33,576 nt of DNA from Pelotomaculum sp. (GTDB lineage: Bacteria; Bacillota; Desulfotomaculia; Desulfotomaculales; Pelotomaculaceae), in the NCBI GenBank assembly GCA_018435055.1, contig JAHDOA010000055.1, positions 1 through 33,576 on the forward strand. The letters are read 5' to 3'. A program made the translations under genes and the position numbers. Position 1 is the stretch's first letter; every line of letters begins with the position of its first letter. This document shows positions 1 through 7,339 of the stretch, one piece after another. The notes below the pieces were generated by a model that was given only the letters and a program-made list of their open reading frames with translations, did not search any database and was not told the DNA's origin.

Positions 1-1
1 T

Positions 2-217
2 ACGGTGAAAGTGGATGGCGCTGACGCTCAAATCACAACAGTAGAATTAACCAAAACTACGAGTAAAATTAAATTAGTTATGGCTACCAAGATAACAAGC
101 GGCCAGGTTGTGACAGTAGCCTATACAAAGGGCGCTGACGATGCCGGTCAGGTCAAAGCGGCGGACGGTGGAATGCTGGAGACCTTTGCGGCGCAGCCTG
201 TGACAAATAACCGCTAA
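2..217 (+). CDS. C-terminal end of a surface/SwmB-like repeat protein (5' truncated)
   Basis: The reading frame is open from the window edge (frame 2) and ends at TAA, leaving about 71 residues. The sequence is Thr/Val/Lys-rich and beta-strand-like, with the segments VVTVAYTKGADDAGQVKAADG and LETFAAQPVTNN. This resembles the SwmB-type repeat found in large bacterial surface proteins, where the repeat usually ends in a phrase like 'F..Q.VTN'. The GTG at position 5 is internal to the frame and not a convincing start, because no ribosome binding site is visible. The next gene, 76 bases on, also encodes an Ig-like surface protein, so the two may form a cell-surface pair. The family call rests on pattern recognition only; the rest of the protein is outside the window. 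Confidence 0.6.
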   Translation, partial: TVKVDGADAQITTVELTKTTSKIKLVMATKITSGQVVTVAYTKGADDAGQVKAADGGMLETFAAQPVTNNR

Positions 218-293
218 CAATGCTTTTCCCAGTTAATACAGGATTAACGGGATTCCAGAGACTAAATGACATTAAATCAAAGGAGGATGGCAC

Positions 294-1115
294 TTGGCAC
301 GTATCAAAAAAAGCTGGTTTATTTTAGTACTGTCTGTAATTCTGCTAGCGCTATTGTCTCTTCCGGTATTTGCCGGTCAGGGCGACGGAACGGGAGGTGG
401 CCAGGGTGTACCCCTCAGGCTGGACTCGTCCAGTCCCTATAACGGGCAAACAGGCGTTTCACTGCCGTTGTTAATCAATATGACTTTTAATAAAAACGTG
501 ATCAACATGACCGTGAATGAAAACAACCGGAATTGTTTTTCGCTGTACGCGGCAGACGGCAGCAAGATCCCGGTAGAGGTGATCATGGCTGACGACCAGA
601 TCGAGCCGGAGAAAAAAAGGGATATAGCCCTGAGGCCGCTGCAGGAGCTGAAGCCTGGCGCCGCCTATACCGTTAGGGTGTCGTCTGCTCTGCAAGCAAA
701 GAGCGGCGTTAATCTGGAAAATGATTTGACGATTACTTTCATTACGGCTAATGGCGGTTTCGCGCCAGGCGCTAATAACAACCCCTCTCCGCAAAACGCG
801 GGCAGCCCTCCGCCGGCAGGCTCCGTTGAGCCAGCGGCAGCACAGACCGGCCAGGGCGATAACAGCACCGGCGCTGCTGCCGGTGCGACTGACGGCGGCG
901 CATCCGCAGGCGATAGCCCGGCTGCCGCGAGCAGTGACAATATCACAAGCGCCGGGCCGGACAGCAGTGCCGGAGAAAGCAGCGGGCAGGGGGAGGCCGT
1001 GAATTCTGAGCAACCCGGAGGGAGCCAGGGCTCCGGCCCGGCTGCGTGGATATTAGCTATAGCTGCTCTGGTACTTATTGGGGCGGGTTATGTTATCTCC
1101 AGGAGAAAGAAATAG
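294..1115 (+). CDS. Membrane-anchored Ig-like (SbsA/Big_5) surface protein
   Basis: A 273-residue protein starts at TTG, seven bases after AGGAGG (281-286). It has a signal peptide or N-terminal membrane segment (about residues 8-27, ending PVFAG). One Ig-like SbsA/Big_5 domain spans roughly residues 43-150, with the features SSPYNGQTGVSL, MTFNKNV, NNRNCFSL and YTVRVSSALQAKSGV. A Pro/Ala/Gly/Ser-rich low-complexity linker follows (about 155-248). A C-terminal hydrophobic segment (about 251-268) ends in RRKK, giving an outside-facing stalked protein held by a C-terminal anchor. No LPXTG motif is seen. The same domain recurs in the LysM protein at 6728, including the F(N/D)KNV...NNR..FSL signature. 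It lies just upstream of the ABC importer, but its role is unknown. The domain call is fairly sure; any link to metal uptake is inference. Confidence 0.75.
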   Translation: MARIKKSWFILVLSVILLALLSLPVFAGQGDGTGGGQGVPLRLDSSSPYNGQTGVSLPLLINMTFNKNVINMTVNENNRNCFSLYAADGSKIPVEVIMADDQIEPEKKRDIALRPLQELKPGAAYTVRVSSALQAKSGVNLENDLTITFITANGGFAPGANNNPSPQNAGSPPPAGSVEPAAAQTGQGDNSTGAAAGATDGGASAGDSPAAASSDNITSAGPDSSAGESSGQGEAVNSEQPGGSQGSGPAAWILAIAALVLIGAGYVISRRKK

Positions 1116-1176
1116 GATCACGGCTTAAATTTCCACCCGTGACATGCAATTTATGTAGCCGCGGAAAACCTCGGGG

Positions 1177-2190
1177 GTGTACGCTGTCAGAAAAAAAACT
1201 ATATATGCCATACTGCTGCTCAGTCCCCTGGTATTTATTTTTCTTTCCCTGTTTATCGGCAGGTACCATGTGCCGCTGCCGGCAATAGTAGAAATATTAT
1301 GGTGCAAATTAACGTTGGGATACTGTAATCTTCCGGACACTTACGTGTCCGTTGTTTGGGACATCCGCCTGCCCCGCGCTATTTTAGGCGCCCTGGTGGG
1401 CGGCTGCCTGGCCATCAGTGGGGCTTCTTTTCAGGGATTGTTCCGCAATCCCCTGGTCAGCTCCGGCATCCTGGGAGTCAGTTCAGGGGCTGGTTTTGGG
1501 GCCGCGCTGGCAATATTGATTTTCAGCACAACTTCATATATTTATGTCTTCGCATTTTTTTTCGGCGGGCTGGCGGTATTGATGAGCTACATGATCGGGC
1601 GGGTATACAACACCACCCCGGCTATTATGCTAGTACTGGGCGGGGTTATTGTATCCTCTGTCTTTTCAGCTTTAATTTCATTTGCCAAATATGTGGCGGA
1701 CCCTTACGATCAGCTACCGGCAATCGTATTCTGGCTGATGGGCAGCCTGGCGTCAGCCCGCTTCCAGGATATTGCCGTGGCCGGTATCCCGATGGCAGTA
1801 GGCATAGCTGGCTTGCTGGCCATCAGGTGGCGGATAAACGTCCTTTCTATGGGGGACAAGGAAGCCCGCTCCCTCGGGATCAATACGGCGCTGAGTAAAG
1901 GCATTGTAATATCCTGTGCCACCCTGGCTACCGCCGGGGCTGTATGCGTAAGCGGCATTATCGGGTGGGTGGGGTTGGTTATCCCGCACATCGGCCGCAT
2001 GCTGGTCGGCAACGACAACAGGGTGCTGATACCGGCGAGCCTTTCTCTGGGCGCGTGTTTTATGCTCCTGGTTGATAACCTGGGCAGAGTGATCACCGGT
2101 TCGGAAATTCCCCTTGGTATCCTGACAGCTATAGTGGGAGGACCCTTCTTTGTCTACCTGCTGAAAAAAACAAAAGGAGGCGGCTGGTAG
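1177..2190 (+). CDS. FecCD/BtuC-type ABC importer permease (probably molybdate or metal chelate)
   Basis: A 337-residue polytopic membrane protein of the FecCD/BtuC family, the transmembrane subunit of type II ABC importers for iron-siderophores, cobalamin, haem or molybdate/tungstate. Diagnostic segments are RLPRAILGALVGGCLAISGASFQGLFRNPL near the N-terminus, GDKEARSLGIN (the loop that contacts the ATPase) and GFIGWVGLVIPHIGR-like GIIGWVGLVIPHIGRMLVG. About ten membrane helices are expected. GTG at 1177 is taken as the start because an in-frame stop (1156-1158) excludes anything longer; its ribosome binding site is poor. The ATPase gene begins one base after the stop. The family does not fix the substrate. 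The molybdenum storage genes downstream make molybdate or tungstate a reasonable guess, as in the MolBCA system of Haemophilus, which uses this architecture. Confidence 0.9.
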   Translation: MYAVRKKTIYAILLLSPLVFIFLSLFIGRYHVPLPAIVEILWCKLTLGYCNLPDTYVSVVWDIRLPRAILGALVGGCLAISGASFQGLFRNPLVSSGILGVSSGAGFGAALAILIFSTTSYIYVFAFFFGGLAVLMSYMIGRVYNTTPAIMLVLGGVIVSSVFSALISFAKYVADPYDQLPAIVFWLMGSLASARFQDIAVAGIPMAVGIAGLLAIRWRINVLSMGDKEARSLGINTALSKGIVISCATLATAGAVCVSGIIGWVGLVIPHIGRMLVGNDNRVLIPASLSLGACFMLLVDNLGRVITGSEIPLGILTAIVGGPFFVYLLKKTKGGGW

Positions 2191-2191
2191 A

Positions 2192-3001
2192 ATGCCATTA
2201 ATTGAATTAAAGGACGCCTCCTTCGGCTATAACCAGCAGGACATATTTAAGGGTATAAGTTTTCAGATTGGAAAAGGTGAGATATTTTGTATTATCGGGC
2301 CCAACGGTTGCGGTAAAACTACTCTGCTGGATACGATCCTGGGAATTTTGAAACTGAGGCAGGGCGATGTCCTTATTAACGGCAGCAACATCCAAAAAAT
2401 GCGGCCCCATGAAATTGCCAGACAGATCGCTTATATTCCCCAGGCCCACAGCAAAACCTTTCCCTATACGGTACTTGATGTGGTTCTCATGGGCCGGGCC
2501 GCCTATACCGGGATCTTCTCTTCGCCTGCTGATGAAGACGTTGTTATTGCTGAAGAGGCTCTCGCACTGGTAGGCTTAACCAGGCTAAAAAGCCGGCCCT
2601 ACACCCAGCTTAGCGGCGGGGAGGGTCAGTTGGTCATGATCGCCAGGGCGCTGGCTCAGAAAACACCGCTATTGATTATGGATGAGCCGACTGCCCACCT
2701 TGATTTCAAGCACGAGCTGACCGTATTGGAAACAATTGTCCAACTGATTAATGATACTAACCTGTCCATCATTATGGCGACCCATTTCCCCAACCATGCT
2801 TTTTATTTTGAAAATAACAACATTAAAACATCAGTTGCTTTGATGGACCAGAAAACTTTTTCCCAGGTTGGGCGCCCGGCTGATATTATCTCTGAAGAAA
2901 ATTTAATGATGTTATACAATATCAACGCCAAAGTAGTTTCATGCCATATCGGCAGCGGCGCGGAACTGAAACAGATTATTCCCATTAGCACCATATCCTG
3001 A
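2192..3001 (+). CDS. ABC importer ATP-binding protein (FecE/BtuD type)
   Basis: A 269-residue nucleotide-binding subunit for the permease just upstream. Walker A is GPNGCGKTT (about residue 36 on), the signature is LSGGEGQLVMIARAL, Walker B is LLIMDEPTAHLD, and the switch His lies in IMATHFPNHA. The signature has E and G where many family members have QRQ, a small deviation. AAGGAGG sits at the end of the permease gene, and the start codon follows the permease stop by one base, so translation is probably coupled. The C-terminal 50 residues carry the usual FecE-type extension (DIISEENLMMLYNINAKVV). Function as the motor of a BtuCD-like importer is secure; the substrate is inferred from context. 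Confidence 0.92.
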   Translation: MPLIELKDASFGYNQQDIFKGISFQIGKGEIFCIIGPNGCGKTTLLDTILGILKLRQGDVLINGSNIQKMRPHEIARQIAYIPQAHSKTFPYTVLDVVLMGRAAYTGIFSSPADEDVVIAEEALALVGLTRLKSRPYTQLSGGEGQLVMIARALAQKTPLLIMDEPTAHLDFKHELTVLETIVQLINDTNLSIIMATHFPNHAFYFENNNIKTSVALMDQKTFSQVGRPADIISEENLMMLYNINAKVVSCHIGSGAELKQIIPISTIS

Positions 3002-3025
3002 TCTTCATGAAAGGACTAAACTGTA

Positions 3026-4138
3026 ATGTATACTAAAAAATCGACGCTTGCTCTTATATTGACAGCCTGTTTGCTGGCTTTACTGCTGGTTGCCGGATGT
3101 GCGCAAAACAACCCGGCAGGGAACGAGGCCGGGAGGCCTGAAAAACAGGGTGCTGTAACAGTGACAGACTTCATCGGGCGGCAGGTGGCAGTCCCGGATA
3201 ATGTGGAGAGGATCGGGTGCCTGTACGCTTTCTCGGGGCATGTGGTAGCCATGCTGGGCAGGGGTGGCGACATTGTTGCTGTTGTTGAGGGATTAAAGAG
3301 GGATGTGATCATGGGTGAACTGTGCCCGGGCATAGGCGAGGCCCTGGTGCCTGCCTCCAGCGGGGCAGTCAACGTGGAAGAGTTGCTCAACGCCAGACCC
3401 GACCTGGTCTTCATCAGGTCGGAAACAGCGGCTAATGAAGGTGAGAAAGCCAAGCTGGAGAAAACCGGTATCCCCTACCTGGTTGTCGATTACAGAAATA
3501 TGAAAGAGCAAATGTATATCGTCGAAATGATCGGCCAGGCTGTAGGGGAGAAAGAAAGGGCGCTTAAATATAATGAATATTACCAGCGCTGTATTGACCG
3601 GGTGCAGGAAAGGGTGCAGAACATCCCTTTGGATGAAAGGGTCAGAATTTACCACTCGATCAATGAAGCCACCAGGACCGATGCCAGGGACACGCTGCCT
3701 GCGGATTGGACCCAGGTGGCCGGGGCGATAAATGTTTCGGTCAATGAAGAGCTAAAATTTCTAGAAGACAAGTATTTTGCGGGATTGGAGCAAATATTGT
3801 TATGGGATCCGGAAGTAATTATAGTAAATGAGGCCGGGGTGGCCGATTATATTATGACCAACACGCAGTGGTCGTCCTTAAGCGCGGTCAAGAACAACAA
3901 GGTCTACCAGATGCCGATCGGGATATCCCGCTGGGGGCACCCTGGCTCGCTGGAGACTCCGCTGGCTATCCTGTGGACTGCCAAAACTCTTTATCCTGAT
4001 CTGTTCTCCGATATAGACCTGGTGGCTGAAACCAAGTACTTTTACCGGGAGATATTCAACTACCCCATATCCGACCAGTTGGTCGCCCAGGTTTTGAGCG
4101 GTAAGGGGATGAGAGCGCCAAAAGGCAAAGCTAACTAA
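3026..4138 (+). CDS. ABC importer substrate-binding lipoprotein (COG0614 type)
   Basis: A 370-residue extracytoplasmic binding protein with a lipoprotein signal peptide. A hydrophobic stretch is followed by the lipobox LVAGC, putting the lipidated Cys near residue 25. The mature part has the two-lobed FecB/BtuF/TroA-like organisation: VTDFIGRQVAVPDNVERIGCL at the start, NARPDLVFIRSE, WDPEVIIVNEAG, and a C-terminal WGHPGSLETPLAILWTAKTLYP, typical of class III binding proteins. The start ATG follows AAAGGA at 3010-3015. It completes the permease-ATPase-binding protein operon. The family includes siderophore, cobalamin, haem and molybdate/tungstate binders, and I cannot choose from sequence alone. 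Proximity to two storage-protein genes favours molybdate or tungstate. Confidence 0.9.
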   Translation: MYTKKSTLALILTACLLALLLVAGCAQNNPAGNEAGRPEKQGAVTVTDFIGRQVAVPDNVERIGCLYAFSGHVVAMLGRGGDIVAVVEGLKRDVIMGELCPGIGEALVPASSGAVNVEELLNARPDLVFIRSETAANEGEKAKLEKTGIPYLVVDYRNMKEQMYIVEMIGQAVGEKERALKYNEYYQRCIDRVQERVQNIPLDERVRIYHSINEATRTDARDTLPADWTQVAGAINVSVNEELKFLEDKYFAGLEQILLWDPEVIIVNEAGVADYIMTNTQWSSLSAVKNNKVYQMPIGISRWGHPGSLETPLAILWTAKTLYPDLFSDIDLVAETKYFYREIFNYPISDQLVAQVLSGKGMRAPKGKAN

Positions 4139-4175
4139 AGTGACGCGTTTGAATTATAAAGGGGGATTATTTAAT

Positions 4176-4919
4176 ATGCGGGTGCTAGTGTGTATCGACG
4201 ATACAGATAACCTGGAAAGTATCGGCACGGGGAAACTGGCTCACAAAATAATCGGGCACATTGAAGAGCGTGGGTGGGGCAGTTGCGAGGCGATCAGTCG
4301 CCACCAGCTTTATGTCCATTCCGAGATTCCGTATACATCCCATAACAGTTCAATGTGTTTCGGGGTTGATCTGGATGGGGCAAATCTTGAGCATTTAATC
4401 AATTACGCTGCTGATTTTTTAATCCGTGAAAGCGCTGCAGGTTCGGACCCGGGCCTGTGCGTGGTTGTGCCGGAGCAGCTGAAGGAGCCCGAACGGCTCA
4501 TTGAATTTGGTTTCAAAGCGAAAGGCGCTGTATTGACCAAGAAAGACGCTTACCAGTTGGCCAGCCAGCTGGGAGTACACCTCTCCGAGCATGGCGGCAC
4601 CGGCGGCGGTGTAATCGGCGCCCTGGCCGGCACCGGCCTGCGCCTGAGCGGCAACGACGGCCGCCTCCGGGGCAGGTTAAAAATAGGGAGTATTAATGAT
4701 GAGGTTTCTGTCAGCGATATCAAGTCGCAGACCATTGTAAACATTGTGCAGAGTCTGGACGGCCAAATGTTGAACGACCACGACCTGGTCAGGCTGGGTG
4801 AGAAGGTTAAGGCGGTTTTAATGGGCGGCAAGGTCGTGATGCCGGTGTATCCCACCGACGCCAATAACGGCGGCGCCCGCTGGCAGACCTGCACCAAGGA
4901 ACAGCTGAAAAAATTCTAA
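4176..4919 (+). CDS. Stand-alone TiaS-like domain protein (IDDTDN motif)
   Basis: A 247-residue protein beginning MRVLVCIDDTDN..SIGTGKLA. The IDDTD..GT motif is the hallmark of the N-terminal kinase-like (TCKD) part of archaeal TiaS, which activates C34 of tRNA-Ile2 before agmatine attachment. Later parts also fit: a glycine-rich HGGTGGGVIGALAGTGLRLSG and a DGRLRG segment. The C-terminal OB-fold and zinc-ribbon parts of TiaS are missing, so this is probably not a tRNA agmatidine synthetase; bacteria use TilS lysidine chemistry instead. ATG 4176 is chosen over GTG 4140 because GGGGGA precedes it by about nine bases and the conserved motif starts immediately. It follows the importer operon by a short gap and is probably co-transcribed. 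Its real substrate is unknown; the fold suggests ATP-dependent phosphotransfer. Confidence 0.7.
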   Translation: MRVLVCIDDTDNLESIGTGKLAHKIIGHIEERGWGSCEAISRHQLYVHSEIPYTSHNSSMCFGVDLDGANLEHLINYAADFLIRESAAGSDPGLCVVVPEQLKEPERLIEFGFKAKGAVLTKKDAYQLASQLGVHLSEHGGTGGGVIGALAGTGLRLSGNDGRLRGRLKIGSINDEVSVSDIKSQTIVNIVQSLDGQMLNDHDLVRLGEKVKAVLMGGKVVMPVYPTDANNGGARWQTCTKEQLKKF

Positions 4920-5240
4920 TGAGACGTAAGATATGAGACGTAGGAATTTTAGGTGCGGCTTCAGCCGCACATTGGCCGGCTGAAGCCGGTCCTACATAGT
5001 GAAACGCATTGAAATAGAGAATGCCAGATATACTCACGACTCACGACACACTACCCACGACCTGTGACTCATGTAATTTCCATGGCTGGAATGGCAGGAT
5101 AAATCCCGCCCTACAACGCAATGCCTGGATACTCACGACTCACGACCCGCGAAATTCTTATAAGACTCCAAAGGAATGCAGTATATACCGACGACTGACG
5201 ACTAACGACTGAATTGGCCGGCAAAGCCGGCTTTATTTTG
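4920..5240. repeat. Intergenic repeat island (REP-like hairpins plus ACTCACGAC-rich repeats)
   Basis: This gap has no credible gene. It holds a tight palindrome (GTGCGGCT-TC-AGCCGCAC, 4953-4970), a second hairpin (CCGGCT-GA-AGCCGG, 4976-4989) ending in TCCTACA, and a third unit GGCAGGATAAATCCCGCCCT (from 5093) continuing into ACTAC-like CTAC. Two copies of TACTCACGACTCACGAC (5031 and 5129) and degenerate ACGACTGACGACTAACGACT (near 5190-5210) follow. Closely related units recur at 28021-28180. The small ORF that could be drawn at 5021-5212 is simply a reading of these repeats and is not annotated. Dyad units with conserved flanks suggest REP-like elements, possibly mobilised in trans. Confidence 0.7.
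5217..5240 (+). terminator. Probable intrinsic terminator after the TiaS-like gene and repeat island
   Basis: Stem GCCGGC (5217-5222) and GCCGGC (5226-5231) with loop AAA, followed by TTTATTTTG. The stem is short and the T-run interrupted, so strength is uncertain. Confidence 0.5.
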
Positions 5241-5391
5241 TTAACCTTGTATTAATAAATTTTTAATAAGTTATTTTTATAATGTATAATTATCATGTAA
5301 TGAATATATTTGTATGGAATTTGAATGGTATTAGATAAAAATGGTTTAGATTAAGATGTAAGCATACTTAACTAAAAGGAGGAATGACAAA

Positions 5392-5607
5392 ATGGAGAAA
5401 GCCATACTGTTTGTGCGTGAAAGGCGTAAAGTGGAAAAAGGCGAGAAAAAGCCGCGTTTTTCTTTCGTCGGCCAGGTGGGAACAGACCTGAGGATTAAAG
5501 TCAAGCATATTAGGAAGAGTGAAATTGAGCAAATCGCGGCAATAATCGGAGCGGAGGTTGTGTATCTGGAAGCCGGCAAACATGATGAAGATGAAGATGA
5601 GGAATAG
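5392..5607 (+). CDS. Small conserved-looking protein with acidic tail, upstream of the Mo-storage gene
   Basis: A 71-residue protein with an excellent ribosome binding site (AAAGGAGGA, 5376-5384) ahead of ATG. The N-terminal half is very basic (RERRKVEKGEKKPR). The middle contains a possible small beta-alpha unit (FVGQVGTDLRIKVKHIRKSEIEQIAAIIGAEVV, shown here only as a span). The end is strongly acidic (HDEDEDEE). No signal peptide, membrane helix or cysteine is present. It lies 35 bases upstream of the first storage-protein gene, with an AT-rich leader before it, so the two are probably co-transcribed. I do not recognise the family. A small partner for the storage protein or an oxyanion/nucleotide-responsive factor is possible, but this is speculation. 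Confidence 0.75.
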   Translation: MEKAILFVRERRKVEKGEKKPRFSFVGQVGTDLRIKVKHIRKSEIEQIAAIIGAEVVYLEAGKHDEDEDEE

Positions 5608-5642
5608 AAATAAAAGTGCGGATAGGAAGGTAAATTGATACC

Positions 5643-6485
5643 ATGGCCTTAATTCGTGAAAGAGACAGCAAGCGGCTGCACATCAAGAGCAAGCTGATGG
5701 GTGAGACCCTGGTGGGCAGGAGTTTTTTGGAGAGCCTGGAGTACGGTAAGACCTTCAGGGTCCTCCCGGATGTAAACGTTTTAAAAATTGGCGGCCAGAG
5801 CATAACTGACATGGGCGCCAGGGCGGTCCTGCCGGTGATGAAAGAAATTGTTGAAAACGCCCGGCGGCATAAAATGATCATTTCCACCGGCGGCGGGACC
5901 CGTTCCAGGCACGTTTACGCTATAGCTATGGAGCTGGGCATGCCTACCGGTATAATTTCTAAACTTGGCCAGAGCATTTCCGAGCAGAACGCCCTGATGC
6001 TGACCGTGCTGCTGAGCCCTCACGGGGGTATTAAAGTAGGCCACGACGATATCCCCAAATTGGGCGCTTATTTTGCCCAGGGATGCATACCGGTTATCCA
6101 CGGCATGCCGCCGTACGGTTATTGGGAGCACCCGCCTGAGGAAGGCCGCATTCCCAGCAACCGCACCGATGTGGGGGCGTTTCTGCTGGCGGAGGTAATA
6201 GGGGCGAAGCAGTGCATATTTGTTAAGGACGTGGACGGCCTCTATTCGGACAACCCCAAATTATACCCTGACGCCGAATTTTTTCCCAGGATAGGCGCCG
6301 CTGAATTACTGGAAAGGGAACAAGACGACCTGGCCGTGGAAAGGGTGGTGCTGGAACTGCTTAACCGTTCCCAGAACATCAGCGAAATACAGATCATCAA
6401 CGGGCTGAAAGAGGGCAGTATAACCAGGGCTTTAAACGGGGAACATGTCGGGACGATCATATACCAGGATAAAACTATTGAATAG
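5643..6485 (+). CDS. Molybdenum storage protein subunit (MosB-like, amino acid kinase fold), copy 1
   Basis: A 280-residue member of the UMP-kinase-like branch of the amino acid kinase superfamily. Features in order: VLKIGGQS (residues 47-53), STGGGTRSRH (81-90), HGGIKVGHDD (127-136), GMPPYGYW (154-161), RTDVGAFLLAE (174-184), FVKDVDGLYSDNP (193-205) and GEHVGTII (266-273). GGQS, GMPPY..W, RTD.G.FLLAE and GEHVGTII match, from memory, the Azotobacter molybdenum storage protein beta subunit (MosB), and differ from true UMP kinases. Such proteins form hexameric cages that store polyoxomolybdate or tungstate using ATP. A perfect terminator follows, so this gene and the small upstream ORF form one unit. 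A paralogue at 7340 is about 80% identical by eye. Assignment to the family is strong; whether Mo or W is stored is inferred. Confidence 0.88.
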   Translation: MALIRERDSKRLHIKSKLMGETLVGRSFLESLEYGKTFRVLPDVNVLKIGGQSITDMGARAVLPVMKEIVENARRHKMIISTGGGTRSRHVYAIAMELGMPTGIISKLGQSISEQNALMLTVLLSPHGGIKVGHDDIPKLGAYFAQGCIPVIHGMPPYGYWEHPPEEGRIPSNRTDVGAFLLAEVIGAKQCIFVKDVDGLYSDNPKLYPDAEFFPRIGAAELLEREQDDLAVERVVLELLNRSQNISEIQIINGLKEGSITRALNGEHVGTIIYQDKTIE

Positions 6486-6518
6486 CGTAATACCAATTAT
6501 TTTCTAAATAATAGCAGT

Positions 6519-6554
6519 ATCAAGCCTTTCATGACGGGAGGCTTGATTTTTTTT
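6519..6554 (+). terminator. Intrinsic terminator after Mo-storage copy 1
   Basis: Nine-base perfect stem ATCAAGCCT (6519-6527) / AGGCTTGAT (6539-6547) followed by a run of eight T. Confidence 0.9.
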
Positions 6555-6727
6555 GTCCGGAGAACAAATAACAGGTTATAAATTAAGACAGAGGCCTGTA
6601 CATCAGTTGCAGCCGGCTAATTATAATTGCATATCTGTAACTTCTTGTATGGTGAAAATCATATTATACATTGCCAAAAAATTTGGATAAGCGGATTGCG
6701 GAACTATGTTAATGTGAGGTAATCGCA

Positions 6728-7288
6728 ATGGATTATACTGTGCAAAGCGGTGACACCTTGTTTCTTATCGCCCGGAGATTTGGCCTAACCCTGGACGCTT
6801 TACTAGCGGCGAACCCGGGGATCCGGGACCCGGATCTTATTTACCCCGGACAGGTTATTACCGTCCCGGTTGGCGATGGGCAAGGCGACGGGATGCCGGG
6901 CATACCGGGCCAAAAACCCTTAAATCTTTTATCTGTTTCACTGGCCAGCGGCGGTGAAGTGCAAGGCTCGACTAATGTCCCTGCAAATCCAAGGTTTATA
7001 TTGAATTTTGACAAGAACGTGGTTAGTGATAATGTCTGGGAAAATAATAGGAAGAGTTTTAGCCTTCAATCCCAGAACATGGTCAGTGTTCCTATTGATG
7101 TGACCAGGATACCTGAAACCGTGGATTTTTCCCAGAGGCAGAATATTTTTATACAACCCCAACGGCCCCTTACTGCGGGGACCGCATATGGTTTGCATAT
7201 TTCACCCCAATTGAGATCGAAGGCCGGGGTAACACTTGGCCGGGCTGTAACAATTAATTTCAGGGTAATCGGTCAGGCGCCCGGCTAA
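6728..7288 (+). CDS. LysM plus Ig-like (SbsA/Big_5) protein between the two storage genes
   Basis: A 186-residue protein. The N-terminal LysM motif (residues 1-46) reads YTVQSGDTLFLIARRFGLTL...NPGIRDPDLIYPGQVITVP and normally binds peptidoglycan or chitin-like glycans. After a short Gly/Pro linker comes an Ig-like domain (about 68-184) with LNFDKNVV, NNRKSFSLQ and AGTAYGLHISPQLRSKAGV. This is the domain type also present at 294-1115. No signal peptide is present; the LysM starts at residue 2, which is seen in some spore-coat and cortex LysM proteins. ATG follows a modest GTGAGGT. A terminator separates it from the first storage gene, but only 51 bases separate it from the second, so it may share that transcript. 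The function is unknown. Confidence 0.8.
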   Translation: MDYTVQSGDTLFLIARRFGLTLDALLAANPGIRDPDLIYPGQVITVPVGDGQGDGMPGIPGQKPLNLLSVSLASGGEVQGSTNVPANPRFILNFDKNVVSDNVWENNRKSFSLQSQNMVSVPIDVTRIPETVDFSQRQNIFIQPQRPLTAGTAYGLHISPQLRSKAGVTLGRAVTINFRVIGQAPG

Positions 7289-7339
7289 TGTCTTATTAGA
7301 AGTTGTAGATGAAATAAATAATTTGAAGAGGATTGTTGA

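Noticed and set aside
471-1013. A 180-codon open frame on the minus strand inside the Ig-like gene
   Set aside because: It is the shadow of the GC-rich Pro/Ala/Gly linker; there is no ribosome binding site and no domain.
1116-1176. Moco or other riboswitch ahead of the importer
   Set aside because: Only about 60 bases are available and no conserved riboswitch core could be recognised there, nor in 5241-5391 or 8260-8501.
5021-5212. A 63-codon ORF in the first repeat island
   Set aside because: It is made of ACTCACGAC-type repeats and has no ribosome binding site.
4920-5240. CRISPR array
   Set aside because: Repeats are of unequal length and spacing, palindromic, with no regular spacers or cas genes.
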